From positions 1 to 63,786 of the forward strand of contig CAIJLZ010000015.1 of the NCBI GenBank assembly GCA_903821605.1: a stretch of DNA of 63,786 nucleotides. The letters run 5' to 3'. This document shows, one piece after another, positions 44,897-54,272 of the stretch (positions are counted from its first letter, which is position 1; every line of letters starts with the position of its first letter). Both the position numbers and the translations under genes were made by a program. This DNA comes from an uncultured Sphingomonadales bacterium (GTDB lineage: Bacteria > Pseudomonadota > Alphaproteobacteria > Sphingomonadales > Sphingomonadaceae). The notes beneath the pieces are model-generated. The model searched no databases. It was not told where the DNA came from and worked only from the letters and a program-made list of their open reading frames with translations.

Positions 44897-45096
44897 GCAG
44901 CCATCGCGAGCCGGGCAATCGCGGCCTGCGCGACCGGGCACAAGCCCGTGCCATCATGGGCGCGGATCATCTGCTTCATCCGGGGATCCCAGAACAGGTG
45001 GATATGCTCGGCGGTCGCCGCTGCCGGGTCCGGTTCATGCGCCAAATTGGTCGCGATCTGGTTGGCCATGCGGATCAGGGTGTCGAGACTATTCAT
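44893..45096 (-). CDS. fdsD: formate dehydrogenase delta subunit
   Basis: 67 residues with the FdsD pattern LIRMANQIATNLAHEPDPAAATAEHIHLFWDPRMKQMI (shown in part). A small accessory subunit of soluble NAD-dependent formate dehydrogenases. ATGA overlaps on both sides. Confidence 0.92.
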   Translation of the reverse strand: MNSLDTLIRMANQIATNLAHEPDPAAATAEHIHLFWDPRMKQMIRAHDGTGLCPVAQAAIARLAMAA

Positions 45097-47936
45097 TCGG
45101 CGGCATCCCGCTGAACGATCCGGCGCGACCGGGTGCTTTGCGCCTGATAATCCTGCTGCCAGTCGCTTGGCCCGTTGGAAGGAGCGACCTGCACCGCCGT
45201 CACCTTATATTCGGGGCAATTGGTCGCCCAGTCGGAATAATCGGTGGTGACGACATTGGCCTGCGTCTCTGGGTGATGGAAGGTGGTGTAGACCACGCCC
45301 GGCGCGACCCGATCCGTCACCAGCGCCCGCAGCGTCGTCGCCCCGGCCCGGCTTGCGAGCTTGACCCAGTTGCCGGTGCGGACACCGCGATCCTCGGCAT
45401 CGACCGGGTGGATCTCCAGCACATCCTCGTCATGCCAGACCTCATTCGCGGTCCGCCGCGTCTGCGCGCCGACATTATACTGGCTGAGAATGCGCCCGGT
45501 GGTGAGCAAAAGCGGAAAGCGCGGGCCGGTCTTTTCATCGGTCGGGACATAATCGGTGACGACGAATTTGCCCTTGCCCCGGACAAAGCCATCAACATGC
45601 ATGATCGGCGAGCCATCGGGATGCTTGTCATCCACCGGCCATTGCAGCGAAGCTTCCGCATCCAGCCGCTGATGGCTGACGCCCTTGAAGCTGGGGGTGA
45701 GGCGCGCAATCTCGTCCATGATCTCGGAAGGGTGGGTATAGGCCCAATCCAGCCCCAGCGCGCGGGCCAGCATTTGCGTCACCTGCCAATCTTCATGGCC
45801 GTTCAACGGCGACATCACCTTGCGCACCAACTGGATGCGGCGTTCGGCATTAGTGAAGGTGCCGTCTTTCTCTAGAAAGGTCGAACCGGGCAGGAAGATA
45901 TGGGCATAGTTCGCGGTTTCGTTGAGGAACAGGTCATGGACAATGACGCACTCCATCGCCGCCAGCCCCGCCGCAACATGGGCGGTATTCGGGTCAGACT
46001 GGAGAATATCCTCGCCCTGAATGTAGATCGCCTTGAACACCCCATCGGTCGCGGCATCGAGCATGTTCGGGATGCGCAGACCCGGTTCGGGATCGAGTGA
46101 CACGCCCCAATCCCGTTCGAACAGGTCGCGCACCGCCTTGTCGGAGATGTGGCGATAGCCGGAGAGTTCGTGCGGGAAGCTGCCCATGTCGCACGCGCCC
46201 TGCACATTATTCTGGCCACGCAACGGGTTCACGCCGACCCCGCGCCGCCCGATATTGCCGGTCGCCATCGCAAGATTGGCAATCGCCATCACGGTGGACG
46301 AACCTTGGCTATGCTCGGTCACGCCAAGGCCGTAATAAATCGCGCCATTGCCGCCCGTCGCATAAAGCCGCGCCGCGCCGCGCACCAAATCCGCCGCCAC
46401 ACCGGTCACGGGTTCCAGCGTTTCGGGGCTATTGCGATCCAGCGCCACAAAGTCGGCCCAATGACGATATTCGTCTTCGTCGCAGCGCTCGCGGATGAAC
46501 TCATCATCTGCCAGCCCTTCGGTCACGATGACATGCGCCAGCGCCGTCAGGATCGCGACATTGGTGCCGGGGCGGACCGGCAAATGATAATCGGCTGCGA
46601 TATGGGGCGAACGCACCATATCGGTCCGGCGCGGATCGATCACAATCAGCCGTGCGCCCTGCCGCAGCCGCTGTTTCATCCGGCTACCAAAGACCGGGTG
46701 CGCATCGGTCGGGTTCGCGCCAATAACGAGGATGACATCGCTATCCTCGACGCTGTCAAAATCCTGCGTCCCCGCCGAGGTGCCAAATGTCGTCTTCAAC
46801 CCATAGCCGGTCGGCGAATGGCAGACACGGGCACAGGTATCGACATTGTTGTTGCCAAAGCCCGCGCGCACCAGCTTCTGGACGAGGAAGGTCTCCTCAT
46901 TGGTGCAGCGGCTTGATGTGATACCGCCAAGCGCATGCTTGCCATAGGTTGCGCTGATCCGCTTCAACTCGGATGCCGCATAGGCCATGGCCTCATCCCA
47001 TTCGACCTCGCGCCAAGGCTGGTCGATGGAGGCGCGGATCATTGGCTTGAGGATGCGGTCCTGATGCTGGGCATAGCCCCAGGCGAACCGCCCCTTGACG
47101 CAACTATGGCCGCGATTGGCCTTGCCCTCTTTCCACGGCACCATCCGCACCAATTGCTCGCCGCGCATCTCCGCCCGGAAGGTGCAGCCCACGCCGCAAT
47201 AGGCGCAGGTGGTAACGACCGCGCGCTCGGGCGTGCCGATCTCGACCACCTTCTTCTCGACCAGCGTCGCGGTCGGGCAGGCCTGCACACAGGCCCCGCA
47301 CGACACGCATTCAGAACCGAGAAAATCATCGCTCGCCAGCCCGGCGCTGATCTTTGAGCCAAAGCCCCGGCCCTGCACGGTGAGCGCGAGCGTGCCCTGC
47401 ACCTCGTCACAGGCGCGCACGCAGCGGGAACAGGTGATGCATTTCGACGGATCAAAATCGAAATAGGGGTTGGAGATATCCTTGCACTGGCCAAGATGAT
47501 TGTCGCCCGCCGGATAGCGCACCTCGCGCAACCCCACCGCGCCCGCCTGATCCTGCAACTCGCAATCGCCATTGGCGGCACAGGTCAGGCAATCAAGCGG
47601 ATGATCAGAGATATAGAGTTCCATCACCCCCTTGCGCAGCTGCTGCAAACGCGGCGTCTGGGTGTGGACGACCATGCCGGGTTCAACCGGGGTGGTGCAA
47701 CTCGCGGGCGTGCCTTTGCGGCCCTCAATCTCGACCAGACACAGGCGGCAGGAGCCGAAGCTTTCCAGCATGTCGGTGGCGCACAGCTTCGGGATTGCAG
47801 TGCCCTGTTCGGCCGCCGCGCGCATCACCGAGGAACCTGCTGGCACCGTGACGGCGCGGCCATCGATGGTGAGCGTGACCGTCTCGTCCGCGCGGGAAGC
47901 CGGCGTCCCGAAATCGGCTTGCGGTTGATAGGTCAT
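45093..47936 (-). CDS. fdsA: NAD-dependent formate dehydrogenase alpha subunit
   Basis: 947 residues from the ATG at 47936. The N-terminus carries a [2Fe-2S] domain (FGSCRLCLVEIEGRKGTPASC), a His-Cys3 cluster, and two 4Fe-4S ferredoxin-like sites (CITCSRCVRACDE, CVSCGACVQACPT). A further 4Fe-4S site (CAYCGVGC) and the molybdopterin domain follow. The Mo ligand is the Cys in DTCARVCHSPTGYGL, so it is a Cys, not selenocysteine, enzyme. It oxidises formate to CO2, passing electrons to NAD through FdsBG. Confidence 0.95.
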   Translation of the reverse strand: MTYQPQADFGTPASRADETVTLTIDGRAVTVPAGSSVMRAAAEQGTAIPKLCATDMLESFGSCRLCLVEIEGRKGTPASCTTPVEPGMVVHTQTPRLQQLRKGVMELYISDHPLDCLTCAANGDCELQDQAGAVGLREVRYPAGDNHLGQCKDISNPYFDFDPSKCITCSRCVRACDEVQGTLALTVQGRGFGSKISAGLASDDFLGSECVSCGACVQACPTATLVEKKVVEIGTPERAVVTTCAYCGVGCTFRAEMRGEQLVRMVPWKEGKANRGHSCVKGRFAWGYAQHQDRILKPMIRASIDQPWREVEWDEAMAYAASELKRISATYGKHALGGITSSRCTNEETFLVQKLVRAGFGNNNVDTCARVCHSPTGYGLKTTFGTSAGTQDFDSVEDSDVILVIGANPTDAHPVFGSRMKQRLRQGARLIVIDPRRTDMVRSPHIAADYHLPVRPGTNVAILTALAHVIVTEGLADDEFIRERCDEDEYRHWADFVALDRNSPETLEPVTGVAADLVRGAARLYATGGNGAIYYGLGVTEHSQGSSTVMAIANLAMATGNIGRRGVGVNPLRGQNNVQGACDMGSFPHELSGYRHISDKAVRDLFERDWGVSLDPEPGLRIPNMLDAATDGVFKAIYIQGEDILQSDPNTAHVAAGLAAMECVIVHDLFLNETANYAHIFLPGSTFLEKDGTFTNAERRIQLVRKVMSPLNGHEDWQVTQMLARALGLDWAYTHPSEIMDEIARLTPSFKGVSHQRLDAEASLQWPVDDKHPDGSPIMHVDGFVRGKGKFVVTDYVPTDEKTGPRFPLLLTTGRILSQYNVGAQTRRTANEVWHDEDVLEIHPVDAEDRGVRTGNWVKLASRAGATTLRALVTDRVAPGVVYTTFHHPETQANVVTTDYSDWATNCPEYKVTAVQVAPSNGPSDWQQDYQAQSTRSRRIVQRDAAE

Positions 47937-49429
47937 GATGGCTCCCTCACCACGAAATCTTCGGGAAAATGCGTGATCGCCGACATCACTGGATAGGGTG
48001 TAAACCCACCCAGCGCGCAGAGCGAGGTCGATTTCATCACGTCGCACAGGTCATGGATCAGCGCCAGATTGGCATCCACATCCACACCGGCGATAAGCTG
48101 ATCAAGCACCTCTGCCCCACGGGTCGATCCGATCCGGCAGGGCGTGCATTTGCCACAGCTTTCCGCCGCGCAAAACTGCATCGCGAAGCGGGCCTGCCGG
48201 GCCATGTCGACCCTGTCGTCGAACACCACCAGCCCCCCATGGCCGATCAGCCCATCGGCGGCGGCAAAGGCCTCATAATCAAATGGCAGATCAAATTGGC
48301 CAACCGGGTGATAGGCCCCCAGCGGTCCCCCCACTTGCACCGCGCGGACCGGCCGCCCGGATGCCGTGCCGCCGCCAATATCATTGACCAGTTCGCCAAG
48401 GCTGATCCCGAACGCCGTTTCAAACAGCCCGCCATGACGGATATTGCCCGCGAGCTGGATCGGCATCGTCCCGCGTGACCGCCCCATGCCATAGGCGGCA
48501 TAGGCGTCTGGCCCCTGCGCCATGATCCATGGCACCGCCGCCAGCGTCAGCACATTGTTGACCACCGTCGGGCAGCCGAACAGGCCCTTGAGCGCCGGCA
48601 GTGGCGGCTTGGCCCGCACTTCGCCGCGCTTGCCCTCGATCGAGTTAAGCAGCGATGTTTCCTCGCCGCAGACATAGGCCCCGGCCCCTACCCGAAGCTC
48701 GATCACGAACGGCGCGACCAGATCGGCCGACAACCGGATCGCCGCGCGCATCTTTGCAATCGCATGGGGATATTCGGACCGAACATAGACATAGCCCTTG
48801 TCCGCGCCCACCGCGAGCCCGGCAATCGCCATACCCTCGATCAACTGGAACGGGTCGCCCTCCATCGCCATGCGGTCGGCGAAGGTACCGCTGTCACCCT
48901 CATCGGCATTGCAGACGATATATTTCCGCGCGCCCGACGCCTGTGCCACAGTGCGCCACTTCACGCCCGCCGGAAAACCAGCCCCGCCCCGCCCGCGCAG
49001 GCCAGAGGCGATCACGGCTTCCACCGTCGCTTCCGGCCCCAGTGCGCGGGCCTTGGCCAGCCCCTGCCAGCCGCCGGTCGTGCGATAATCCTCCAGCGAC
49101 AAGGGCCGCGTCCGCCCCGCCCGCGCAAAGGTCAGCCGCTGCTGCCGGGCGATGAAGGGGTGATCGGCAATCGGGGTGCCCCACAGGCGATCACCCGCCT
49201 CGTCAGGGCTAGGCGGGCTGGCGACAGCGCCAGCCGCCATCACCCGCGCCACGTCCTCGACCGCCACCGGGCCATAGCCCCGCCCGTCGATCTCAACCAA
49301 GGGTTCCAGCCAGTGCATGCCCCAGCTCGATACCCGCTCAACCTCGCAGCCAGCGGCGATAAAGGCCGCCGCGACCGCATCCGCGCCACAGGCCAGCGCC
49401 ACCGCGTCATCGGATAGCCGCACCTTCAT
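47933..49429 (-). CDS. fdsB: formate dehydrogenase beta subunit (FMN/NADH-binding)
   Basis: 498 residues similar to NuoF: NAD/FMN-binding GLRGRGGAGFPAGVKW and NADEGDSGTFADRMAMEGDP. The 4Fe-4S site is in CAAESCGKCTPCRIGSTRG with a later Cys in STSLCALGG. An N-terminal thioredoxin-like region precedes it. It transfers electrons to NAD. Confidence 0.94.
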   Translation of the reverse strand: MKVRLSDDAVALACGADAVAAAFIAAGCEVERVSSWGMHWLEPLVEIDGRGYGPVAVEDVARVMAAGAVASPPSPDEAGDRLWGTPIADHPFIARQQRLTFARAGRTRPLSLEDYRTTGGWQGLAKARALGPEATVEAVIASGLRGRGGAGFPAGVKWRTVAQASGARKYIVCNADEGDSGTFADRMAMEGDPFQLIEGMAIAGLAVGADKGYVYVRSEYPHAIAKMRAAIRLSADLVAPFVIELRVGAGAYVCGEETSLLNSIEGKRGEVRAKPPLPALKGLFGCPTVVNNVLTLAAVPWIMAQGPDAYAAYGMGRSRGTMPIQLAGNIRHGGLFETAFGISLGELVNDIGGGTASGRPVRAVQVGGPLGAYHPVGQFDLPFDYEAFAAADGLIGHGGLVVFDDRVDMARQARFAMQFCAAESCGKCTPCRIGSTRGAEVLDQLIAGVDVDANLALIHDLCDVMKSTSLCALGGFTPYPVMSAITHFPEDFVVREPS

Positions 49430-49839
49430 CGCGCGGCCTCCAGCAGTTCGGCGAAGCGAGCAGGCGTCAGGCGGCCATGCACCTCTTCACCCAGCATCGC
49501 CGCCGGGCCGACTGCGCACAGGCCCAGACAATAAACCGTTTCCACCTTCACCCCGGATGCCGCCTCGGCCACCGATTCCAGCGCCGCCTGCCCGCGCGAC
49601 TGGCAAGCCTCGGCGCGACAGAGCTTCACCACCGGGCGTGGATCGCGCGTCGCCTTGAAATCATGGTAGAAGCTGACGACGCCGTGCACCTCGGCACGAC
49701 TGAGGTTCAGGCCATGGGCAATCTGCCGCACCGTCTCCTCGTCAACGCATCCGAACACCGCCTGCACCTCATGGAGGATCGGCAACAATGGTCCGTCGCT
49801 GCCCAGATGCGACTTGATGATGTCATCTATTGTCTTCAT
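49426..49839 (-). CDS. fdsG: formate dehydrogenase gamma subunit
   Basis: 137 residues from the ATG at 49839; an upstream in-frame ATG at 49875 would add 12 residues. A NuoE-like [2Fe-2S] thioredoxin fold with ligands CRAEACQSRG and CLGLCAVGPA. First gene of the fdsGBAD-fdhD operon, all members overlapping by four bases. Confidence 0.92.
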   Translation of the reverse strand: MKTIDDIIKSHLGSDGPLLPILHEVQAVFGCVDEETVRQIAHGLNLSRAEVHGVVSFYHDFKATRDPRPVVKLCRAEACQSRGQAALESVAEAASGVKVETVYCLGLCAVGPAAMLGEEVHGRLTPARFAELLEAAR

Positions 49840-49937
49840 CGGCTGACTATAGAATGAGTCGATAGAAATTCCCATCGCCTAAGCATCGTGCGATGGGACC
49901 TGATGTATCGACGATCCTTCGCCACGGAGAAAGCGCT

Positions 49938-50888
49938 ATGAACACTGCCGCGCCCGCCCTGCCTGACCGCAGCGACAGCCATTTCGCACGCATCCTCGCC
50001 CATGCCCAAGGTCAGCCGCCGCTGCGCACTGCGGTGGTGCACCCGGCGGATGAGGCCTCGCTGCTCGGTGCAATGCAGGGCCGTGACGCCGGGCTGATCG
50101 ATCCGATCCTGATCGGGCCGCGCGCCAAGATCGATGCGGCGGCCGCTGCTGCCCGGATCGACCTCGCCGGGGTTGAACGACTCGAAACCGAACATAGCCA
50201 CGCGGCGGCGGAAGCCGCGGTGCAATTGGTTCGCGCGGGCAAGGCTGAAGCGCTGATGAAGGGCTCGCTGCATACCGATGAATTGATGAGCGCCGTCATG
50301 GCCCCCGATGGCCTGCGCACCGACCGGCGGATCAGCCATGTCTTCATGCTTGGCGTGCCCAATTATCACAAGCCGCTGTTCATCACCGATGCCGCGATCA
50401 ACATCGAACCGCATCTGGAAGACAAGGCCGACATCATCCGCAACGCGATTGAACTCTGCCATGCGCTGGGCATTGCCCTGCCCAAGGTCGCCATTCTTGC
50501 CGCCATCGAAACGGTGCACCCGCGCATGCGGTCAACGATCGAAGCAGCGGCCCTGTGCAAAATGGCGGATCGCGGGCAGATCAAGGGCGGGCTGCTTGAT
50601 GGCCCGCTCGCCTTTGATAACGCCATTTCCCATCTGGCGGCAGAGATGAAGCATATCGCTTCGGCGGTCGCGGGAGACGCCGATATTCTGGTCGCACCCG
50701 ATCTTGAAGCCGGCAATATGATTGCCAAGCAGTTGATCTATCTCGCCGACGCCCAGGCCGCGGGGATCGTGCTCGGCGCGCGCGTGCCGATCATGCTGAC
50801 CAGCCGATCCGATGATGCCGAGGCCCGCACCGCATCGGCCGCCCTTGCCTTGCTCTATGCCCGCAACCGCAGCAAGGCGGCCGCATGA
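49938..50888 (+). CDS. phosphate acetyl/butyryltransferase
   Basis: 316 residues from the ATG at 49938 (GGAG upstream). It belongs to the short phosphotransacetylase family (LMKGSLHTDELMSAVM, GLLDGPLAFDNAIS, ILVAPDLEAGNMIAKQLIYLADAQAAG). It exchanges CoA and phosphate on acetyl- or butyryl-CoA. Overlaps ackA by four bases, forming a pair that makes acyl phosphate and then ATP. Divergent from fdsG with a 98-base gap. Confidence 0.9.
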   Translation: MNTAAPALPDRSDSHFARILAHAQGQPPLRTAVVHPADEASLLGAMQGRDAGLIDPILIGPRAKIDAAAAAARIDLAGVERLETEHSHAAAEAAVQLVRAGKAEALMKGSLHTDELMSAVMAPDGLRTDRRISHVFMLGVPNYHKPLFITDAAINIEPHLEDKADIIRNAIELCHALGIALPKVAILAAIETVHPRMRSTIEAAALCKMADRGQIKGGLLDGPLAFDNAISHLAAEMKHIASAVAGDADILVAPDLEAGNMIAKQLIYLADAQAAGIVLGARVPIMLTSRSDDAEARTASAALALLYARNRSKAAA

Positions 50889-52051
50889 GCGGCGCTATTC
50901 TCGTCCTCAATACAGGTTCCTCCAGCGTCAAATTCGCGCTTTATGATCAGGCTGGGCTGGACCTCCAACTCCGTGGCGTGATCGATGACGCCGGTGACAT
51001 GCCCATGATCCATGCCAGCGGCCTTCATGCCGATGCCGTGCTGGACAAGGCACAGCTTAGCCCCGGCGGCCATGCGGTGCAGGTGGCGTGGCTGCTCGAC
51101 CGGCTCGCGAGCCGGTTGCCGGGGCTGGAACTGGTCGGTGCGGGGCATCGCGTCGTGCATGGCGGACGGGAGTTCACCTCACCCGTGCGGATCGACCCAC
51201 AGGTCGTGGCAGCGCTGGAGGCCTTTGTGCCGCTTGCCCCCGGACATCAGCCGCATAATCTCGCCGGCATCGCCGCCGTGTCCGCCGCTTGGCCAGAACT
51301 GCCGCAAGTCGCCTGTTTCGATACGGCCTTTCACCGTACCCAACCCCGGCTCGCAAAACTCTTCCCCCTGCCGCGTCAACTCGCGGCGCAAGGGATGGAA
51401 CGTTATGGCTTTCACGGCCTGTCCTATCAGCATGTGGCCGAGACCCTTCCCGCCCTTGCCGGGCCGCGTTGCGAGGGCCGGGTCATCGTCGCCCATCTCG
51501 GCAATGGTGCCAGCCTATGCGCCATGCAGCAGCGCCGCAGCATTGCCACCACCATGGGCATGACCTCGCTGGATGGGCTGATGATGGGCACCCGCAGCGG
51601 CGCGATTGATCCGGGGCTGGTGCTCCATCTGATCGAACAAGGCGGCATGACGGCCAAGCAGGTCTCGGACCTGCTGACCAAACAATCGGGCCTGCTCGGC
51701 GTGTCGGGGATCAGCGGCGATGTCCGGACGCTGGAGGCAAGTGACGACCCACATGCGGTCGAGGCGCTTGATCTCTTCGCCTATCGCGCAACGCGGGAAA
51801 TCGGCTCCCTGATCGCCGCGCTTGGCGGGCTGGACATCTTGGTCTTCACCGGCGGGATTGGCGAACATAGCGCAGCCATGCGGGCGCGGATTTGTGACGG
51901 GCTGGGGTGGATCGGGGTTAATCTCGACCCAGCGGCCAACGCCCGCCATGCCGCGACCATCAGCGCCAATGAGGCCCCGGTTTGCGTCCATGTGATCGAG
52001 GCAAACGAGGAATTGCCGATTGCACGCGCGACGCGGACGCTGCTGGGATAA
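50885..52051 (+). CDS. ackA: acetate kinase
   Basis: 388 residues with ASKHA kinase motifs: LVLNTGSSSVKFALYD, GHRVVHGG, FDTAFHRTQP, RYGFHGLSYQHV, HLGNGASLCAM, GTRSGAIDPGLVLHL, and FTGGIGEHSAAMR. It interconverts acetate and acetyl phosphate with ATP. Length is normal. Coupled to the upstream transacetylase. Confidence 0.94.
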   Translation: MSGAILVLNTGSSSVKFALYDQAGLDLQLRGVIDDAGDMPMIHASGLHADAVLDKAQLSPGGHAVQVAWLLDRLASRLPGLELVGAGHRVVHGGREFTSPVRIDPQVVAALEAFVPLAPGHQPHNLAGIAAVSAAWPELPQVACFDTAFHRTQPRLAKLFPLPRQLAAQGMERYGFHGLSYQHVAETLPALAGPRCEGRVIVAHLGNGASLCAMQQRRSIATTMGMTSLDGLMMGTRSGAIDPGLVLHLIEQGGMTAKQVSDLLTKQSGLLGVSGISGDVRTLEASDDPHAVEALDLFAYRATREIGSLIAALGGLDILVFTGGIGEHSAAMRARICDGLGWIGVNLDPAANARHAATISANEAPVCVHVIEANEELPIARATRTLLG

Positions 52052-52059
52052 GCCTGTCG

Positions 52060-52272
52060 TCAGCGCTTGCGGGATGCGGTGAGTTGCTGCAACCGTTCGG
52101 GCAAACGGGCCAGCATGACCGCGCGTTCAGGGTCACCGACACGCGGCCAAGCGCTGATCTCATCCATCGTCCGGGCGCAGCCAAGGCACCAGCCGGTCGC
52201 CTGATCCAGCCGACACAGCCCATTGCAGGGCGAAGGCAGCGTTCCCGCACCGGATGTCGTTGCGGTGGCCAT
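52060..52272 (-). CDS. DUF1289 family protein
   Basis: 70 residues with the compact Cys motif SPCNGLCRLDQATGWCLGCART of DUF1289, which probably binds a metal or Fe-S cluster. Function unknown. The ATG (52272) overlaps the stop of the next gene upstream on the strand. Confidence 0.88.
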   Translation of the reverse strand: MATATTSGAGTLPSPCNGLCRLDQATGWCLGCARTMDEISAWPRVGDPERAVMLARLPERLQQLTASRKR

Positions 52273-52448
52273 CAGTCTTCAACTTTCGCGCCGTCGATCA
52301 ACCGGGCCAGCCGCTCAGCCTCCAGCCGTTCCGCCGCCACCTGCGCCTTGGTGCGGCCGTGGCGCACGCGATTGGCAGCGGCATCCGTCTCCTTGTGACG
52401 GCGCTGCACAGCCTTACGGGCCTGGCGGAAGTTGATCACATCACCCAT
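52272..52448 (-). CDS. DUF4169 family protein
   Basis: 58 residues beginning MGDVINFRQARKAVQRR, with ANRVRHGRTKAQV, a pattern I recall for DUF4169. It is coupled to the DUF1289 gene by a one-base start-stop overlap. Below the size usually called automatically. Function unknown; the high charge suggests nucleic-acid or protein binding. Confidence 0.85.
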   Translation of the reverse strand: MGDVINFRQARKAVQRRHKETDAAANRVRHGRTKAQVAAERLEAERLARLIDGAKVED

Positions 52449-52504
52449 CGGGCGACCTTAGCGGAGCGCTCCACCCCTACACAAGGGTCGGGGCGCGCCT
52501 GTGG

Positions 52505-53398
52505 TTATTCTTCGCTGGTCTGATATTGGCGCAGCCAGTTGGTGCGCGACTGATTTTCCCGCGCCTCGCAATTGAGCCGGGCCGTCTCGATCTCCGTTGG
52601 CTCGGTCGAGGTGCCCGCCGATTCAACGCGGCAATCGGCGGTCTTCTTTTTGATCCACGCGCGCTGCAATGGCAGCAACTGGTCGCGCGCATCGGCGGGC
52701 AGCGACTGCCACACCGCGCCGATCACCTGAATGGCGAGCTTATTTTCCGTCTGTGCCAATTCCAGATTGGCCTTGCGCTGCTCGGCCAGCGCCGCCTCGC
52801 TCTCCGCCTGTTGCTGCTGCTCGACCTGCTGCTGCTGCCGCTGGAAGCCCTCGATCACCGGGTGAAGCAGGTCATGCGCCAGCACCGCCGCCGCAAAGCC
52901 CATGATCGGGTTCTGGCTGTCCGTTTCGGCAAAGACCTTCTTGCCATCATCGGTTGGCTGGATGCTGAAGCTCAGGCTGGTCGAATAGCTGTCCGCCTCA
53001 TGTTCGACATCGCTTGCATCGGCCAGATCGGCGACGCTGTTCATCCCCATCGCCGCGCGCGCCTTGTTGGCATTGTTCAGAATATCGACCGGGAAACGAA
53101 TCTTGAGCGTCCCGGCGCAACTGCGCTTGGTGCTGTTCGGATCTTCCTTGGAGGTGCGGATATCTTCGATCGCGATGGTCAGCTTGGCAATCGCCGCCCG
53201 GATCTTGCCCGGCCCAATCGACCCGGCAGCCGAGGCGTCGTCGGATGTGACCTGATCCGCCACCACCTTTTCAAGCTGTTCCTTGACCAGATCGACCACG
53301 GGTGCCTTGGCCAGTTCATCGGCGCACTGGATTTCGGTTTTCCCGCAGCCGGCCAGCGAGACCAGCAGACAAAGCGGCGCGATCCATTTTTTCATCAT
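52505..53398 (-). CDS. lipoprotein with C-terminal LprI-like domain
   Basis: 297 residues. The lipobox is LVSLAGCGK. A mixed N-terminal region is followed by a Gln-rich coiled segment (RQQQQVEQQQQAESEAALAEQR), and then a C-terminal segment, WQSLPADARDQLLPLQRAW with paired Cys (DCRVE, LNCEARE), like the LprI/DUF1311 lysozyme-inhibitor fold. Probably a periplasmic lipoprotein of unknown role. Confidence 0.7.
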   Translation of the reverse strand: MMKKWIAPLCLLVSLAGCGKTEIQCADELAKAPVVDLVKEQLEKVVADQVTSDDASAAGSIGPGKIRAAIAKLTIAIEDIRTSKEDPNSTKRSCAGTLKIRFPVDILNNANKARAAMGMNSVADLADASDVEHEADSYSTSLSFSIQPTDDGKKVFAETDSQNPIMGFAAAVLAHDLLHPVIEGFQRQQQQVEQQQQAESEAALAEQRKANLELAQTENKLAIQVIGAVWQSLPADARDQLLPLQRAWIKKKTADCRVESAGTSTEPTEIETARLNCEARENQSRTNWLRQYQTSEE

Positions 53399-53483
53399 CC
53401 AGTCCCCCGGGCCAAACGCCCCTTTTTCGAATAACAGGGACGGAATAACGCCGCAGCCCCCGGTAATTCAAATCAAATTGTGA

Positions 53484-54272
53484 TCATTCTGCCTTTATAC
53501 GATCGCGAGCCTCCATTTCACCGGCCCCTGTCACCGTCCGGCCGGGCGGCAGCAACCGCATCGCCCTGCCGACGAGGTCACATAATTCCGCAAGATGGGC
53601 GAGATTGGCCCCTCGCCCGCCAGTGACCGCCGCGAACAATGAGCCGCTTGCCCGTTCAATACCGCGTAGCAACATGCCCAGCCCGACGAGGTCAACGTCC
53701 TCGCTCACACCGCCCTTGCGAATGATCTCAACCTCGGCTTCCAATTCCTTGCGGCGGCCAATTTCCTCCTTCAACTCATCCTGCAAATCGGCCAACGCCA
53801 TGGCGCGCAACGTCACCCGTTCATCCAGCACGGCATTGGCGCGGCGCAGTTGATGGGCATTTCTCCGCTTGTCGAGCTGTGTCTCCATCCGCGCCCGGAG
53901 CACATCGAAATCGATCGGCTTGGTGACATAATCATCGGCCCCGGCTTCCAGCGCCTCGATCACCGCATCGCCCTCGGTGCGCGCGGTGACCATGATGACG
54001 GGCACCTCGCGCGTGGCAGGTTCACGCCGCAATTCGCGTAACACTTCAAGCCCATTCATCTGCGGCATCATATAATCTAGCAAAATGATATCCGGCACCG
54101 CTTGCCGCAACAGCACCAAGGCCGCCAGGCCGCTATCTGCCGCGACATATTGAAAACCGAATTTCTCAAGCCGCCGACAGAGTATCGCCCGATTGGCCTC
54201 AACATCGTCGACCACCAGCACGGCAATCGCGTCATCGCCTTCCTTCGTCCCGGCGTGGATCAATTTATTCAT
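53484..54272 (-). CDS. response regulator (REC plus coiled coil)
   Basis: 262 residues from the ATG at 54272, overlapping the kinase stop (ATGA). A receiver domain spans about 17-130, with acidic pocket VDD (21-23), phospho-acceptor Asp66 in ILLDYMMP, and Lys in DDYVTKPID. A predicted coiled coil (about 130-190) and a short helical C-terminus follow. No DNA-binding or enzymatic output domain is recognised, so it may act by protein contact. Partner of the hybrid kinase. Confidence 0.85.
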   Translation of the reverse strand: MNKLIHAGTKEGDDAIAVLVVDDVEANRAILCRRLEKFGFQYVAADSGLAALVLLRQAVPDIILLDYMMPQMNGLEVLRELRREPATREVPVIMVTARTEGDAVIEALEAGADDYVTKPIDFDVLRARMETQLDKRRNAHQLRRANAVLDERVTLRAMALADLQDELKEEIGRRKELEAEVEIIRKGGVSEDVDLVGLGMLLRGIERASGSLFAAVTGGRGANLAHLAELCDLVGRAMRLLPPGRTVTGAGEMEARDRIKAE

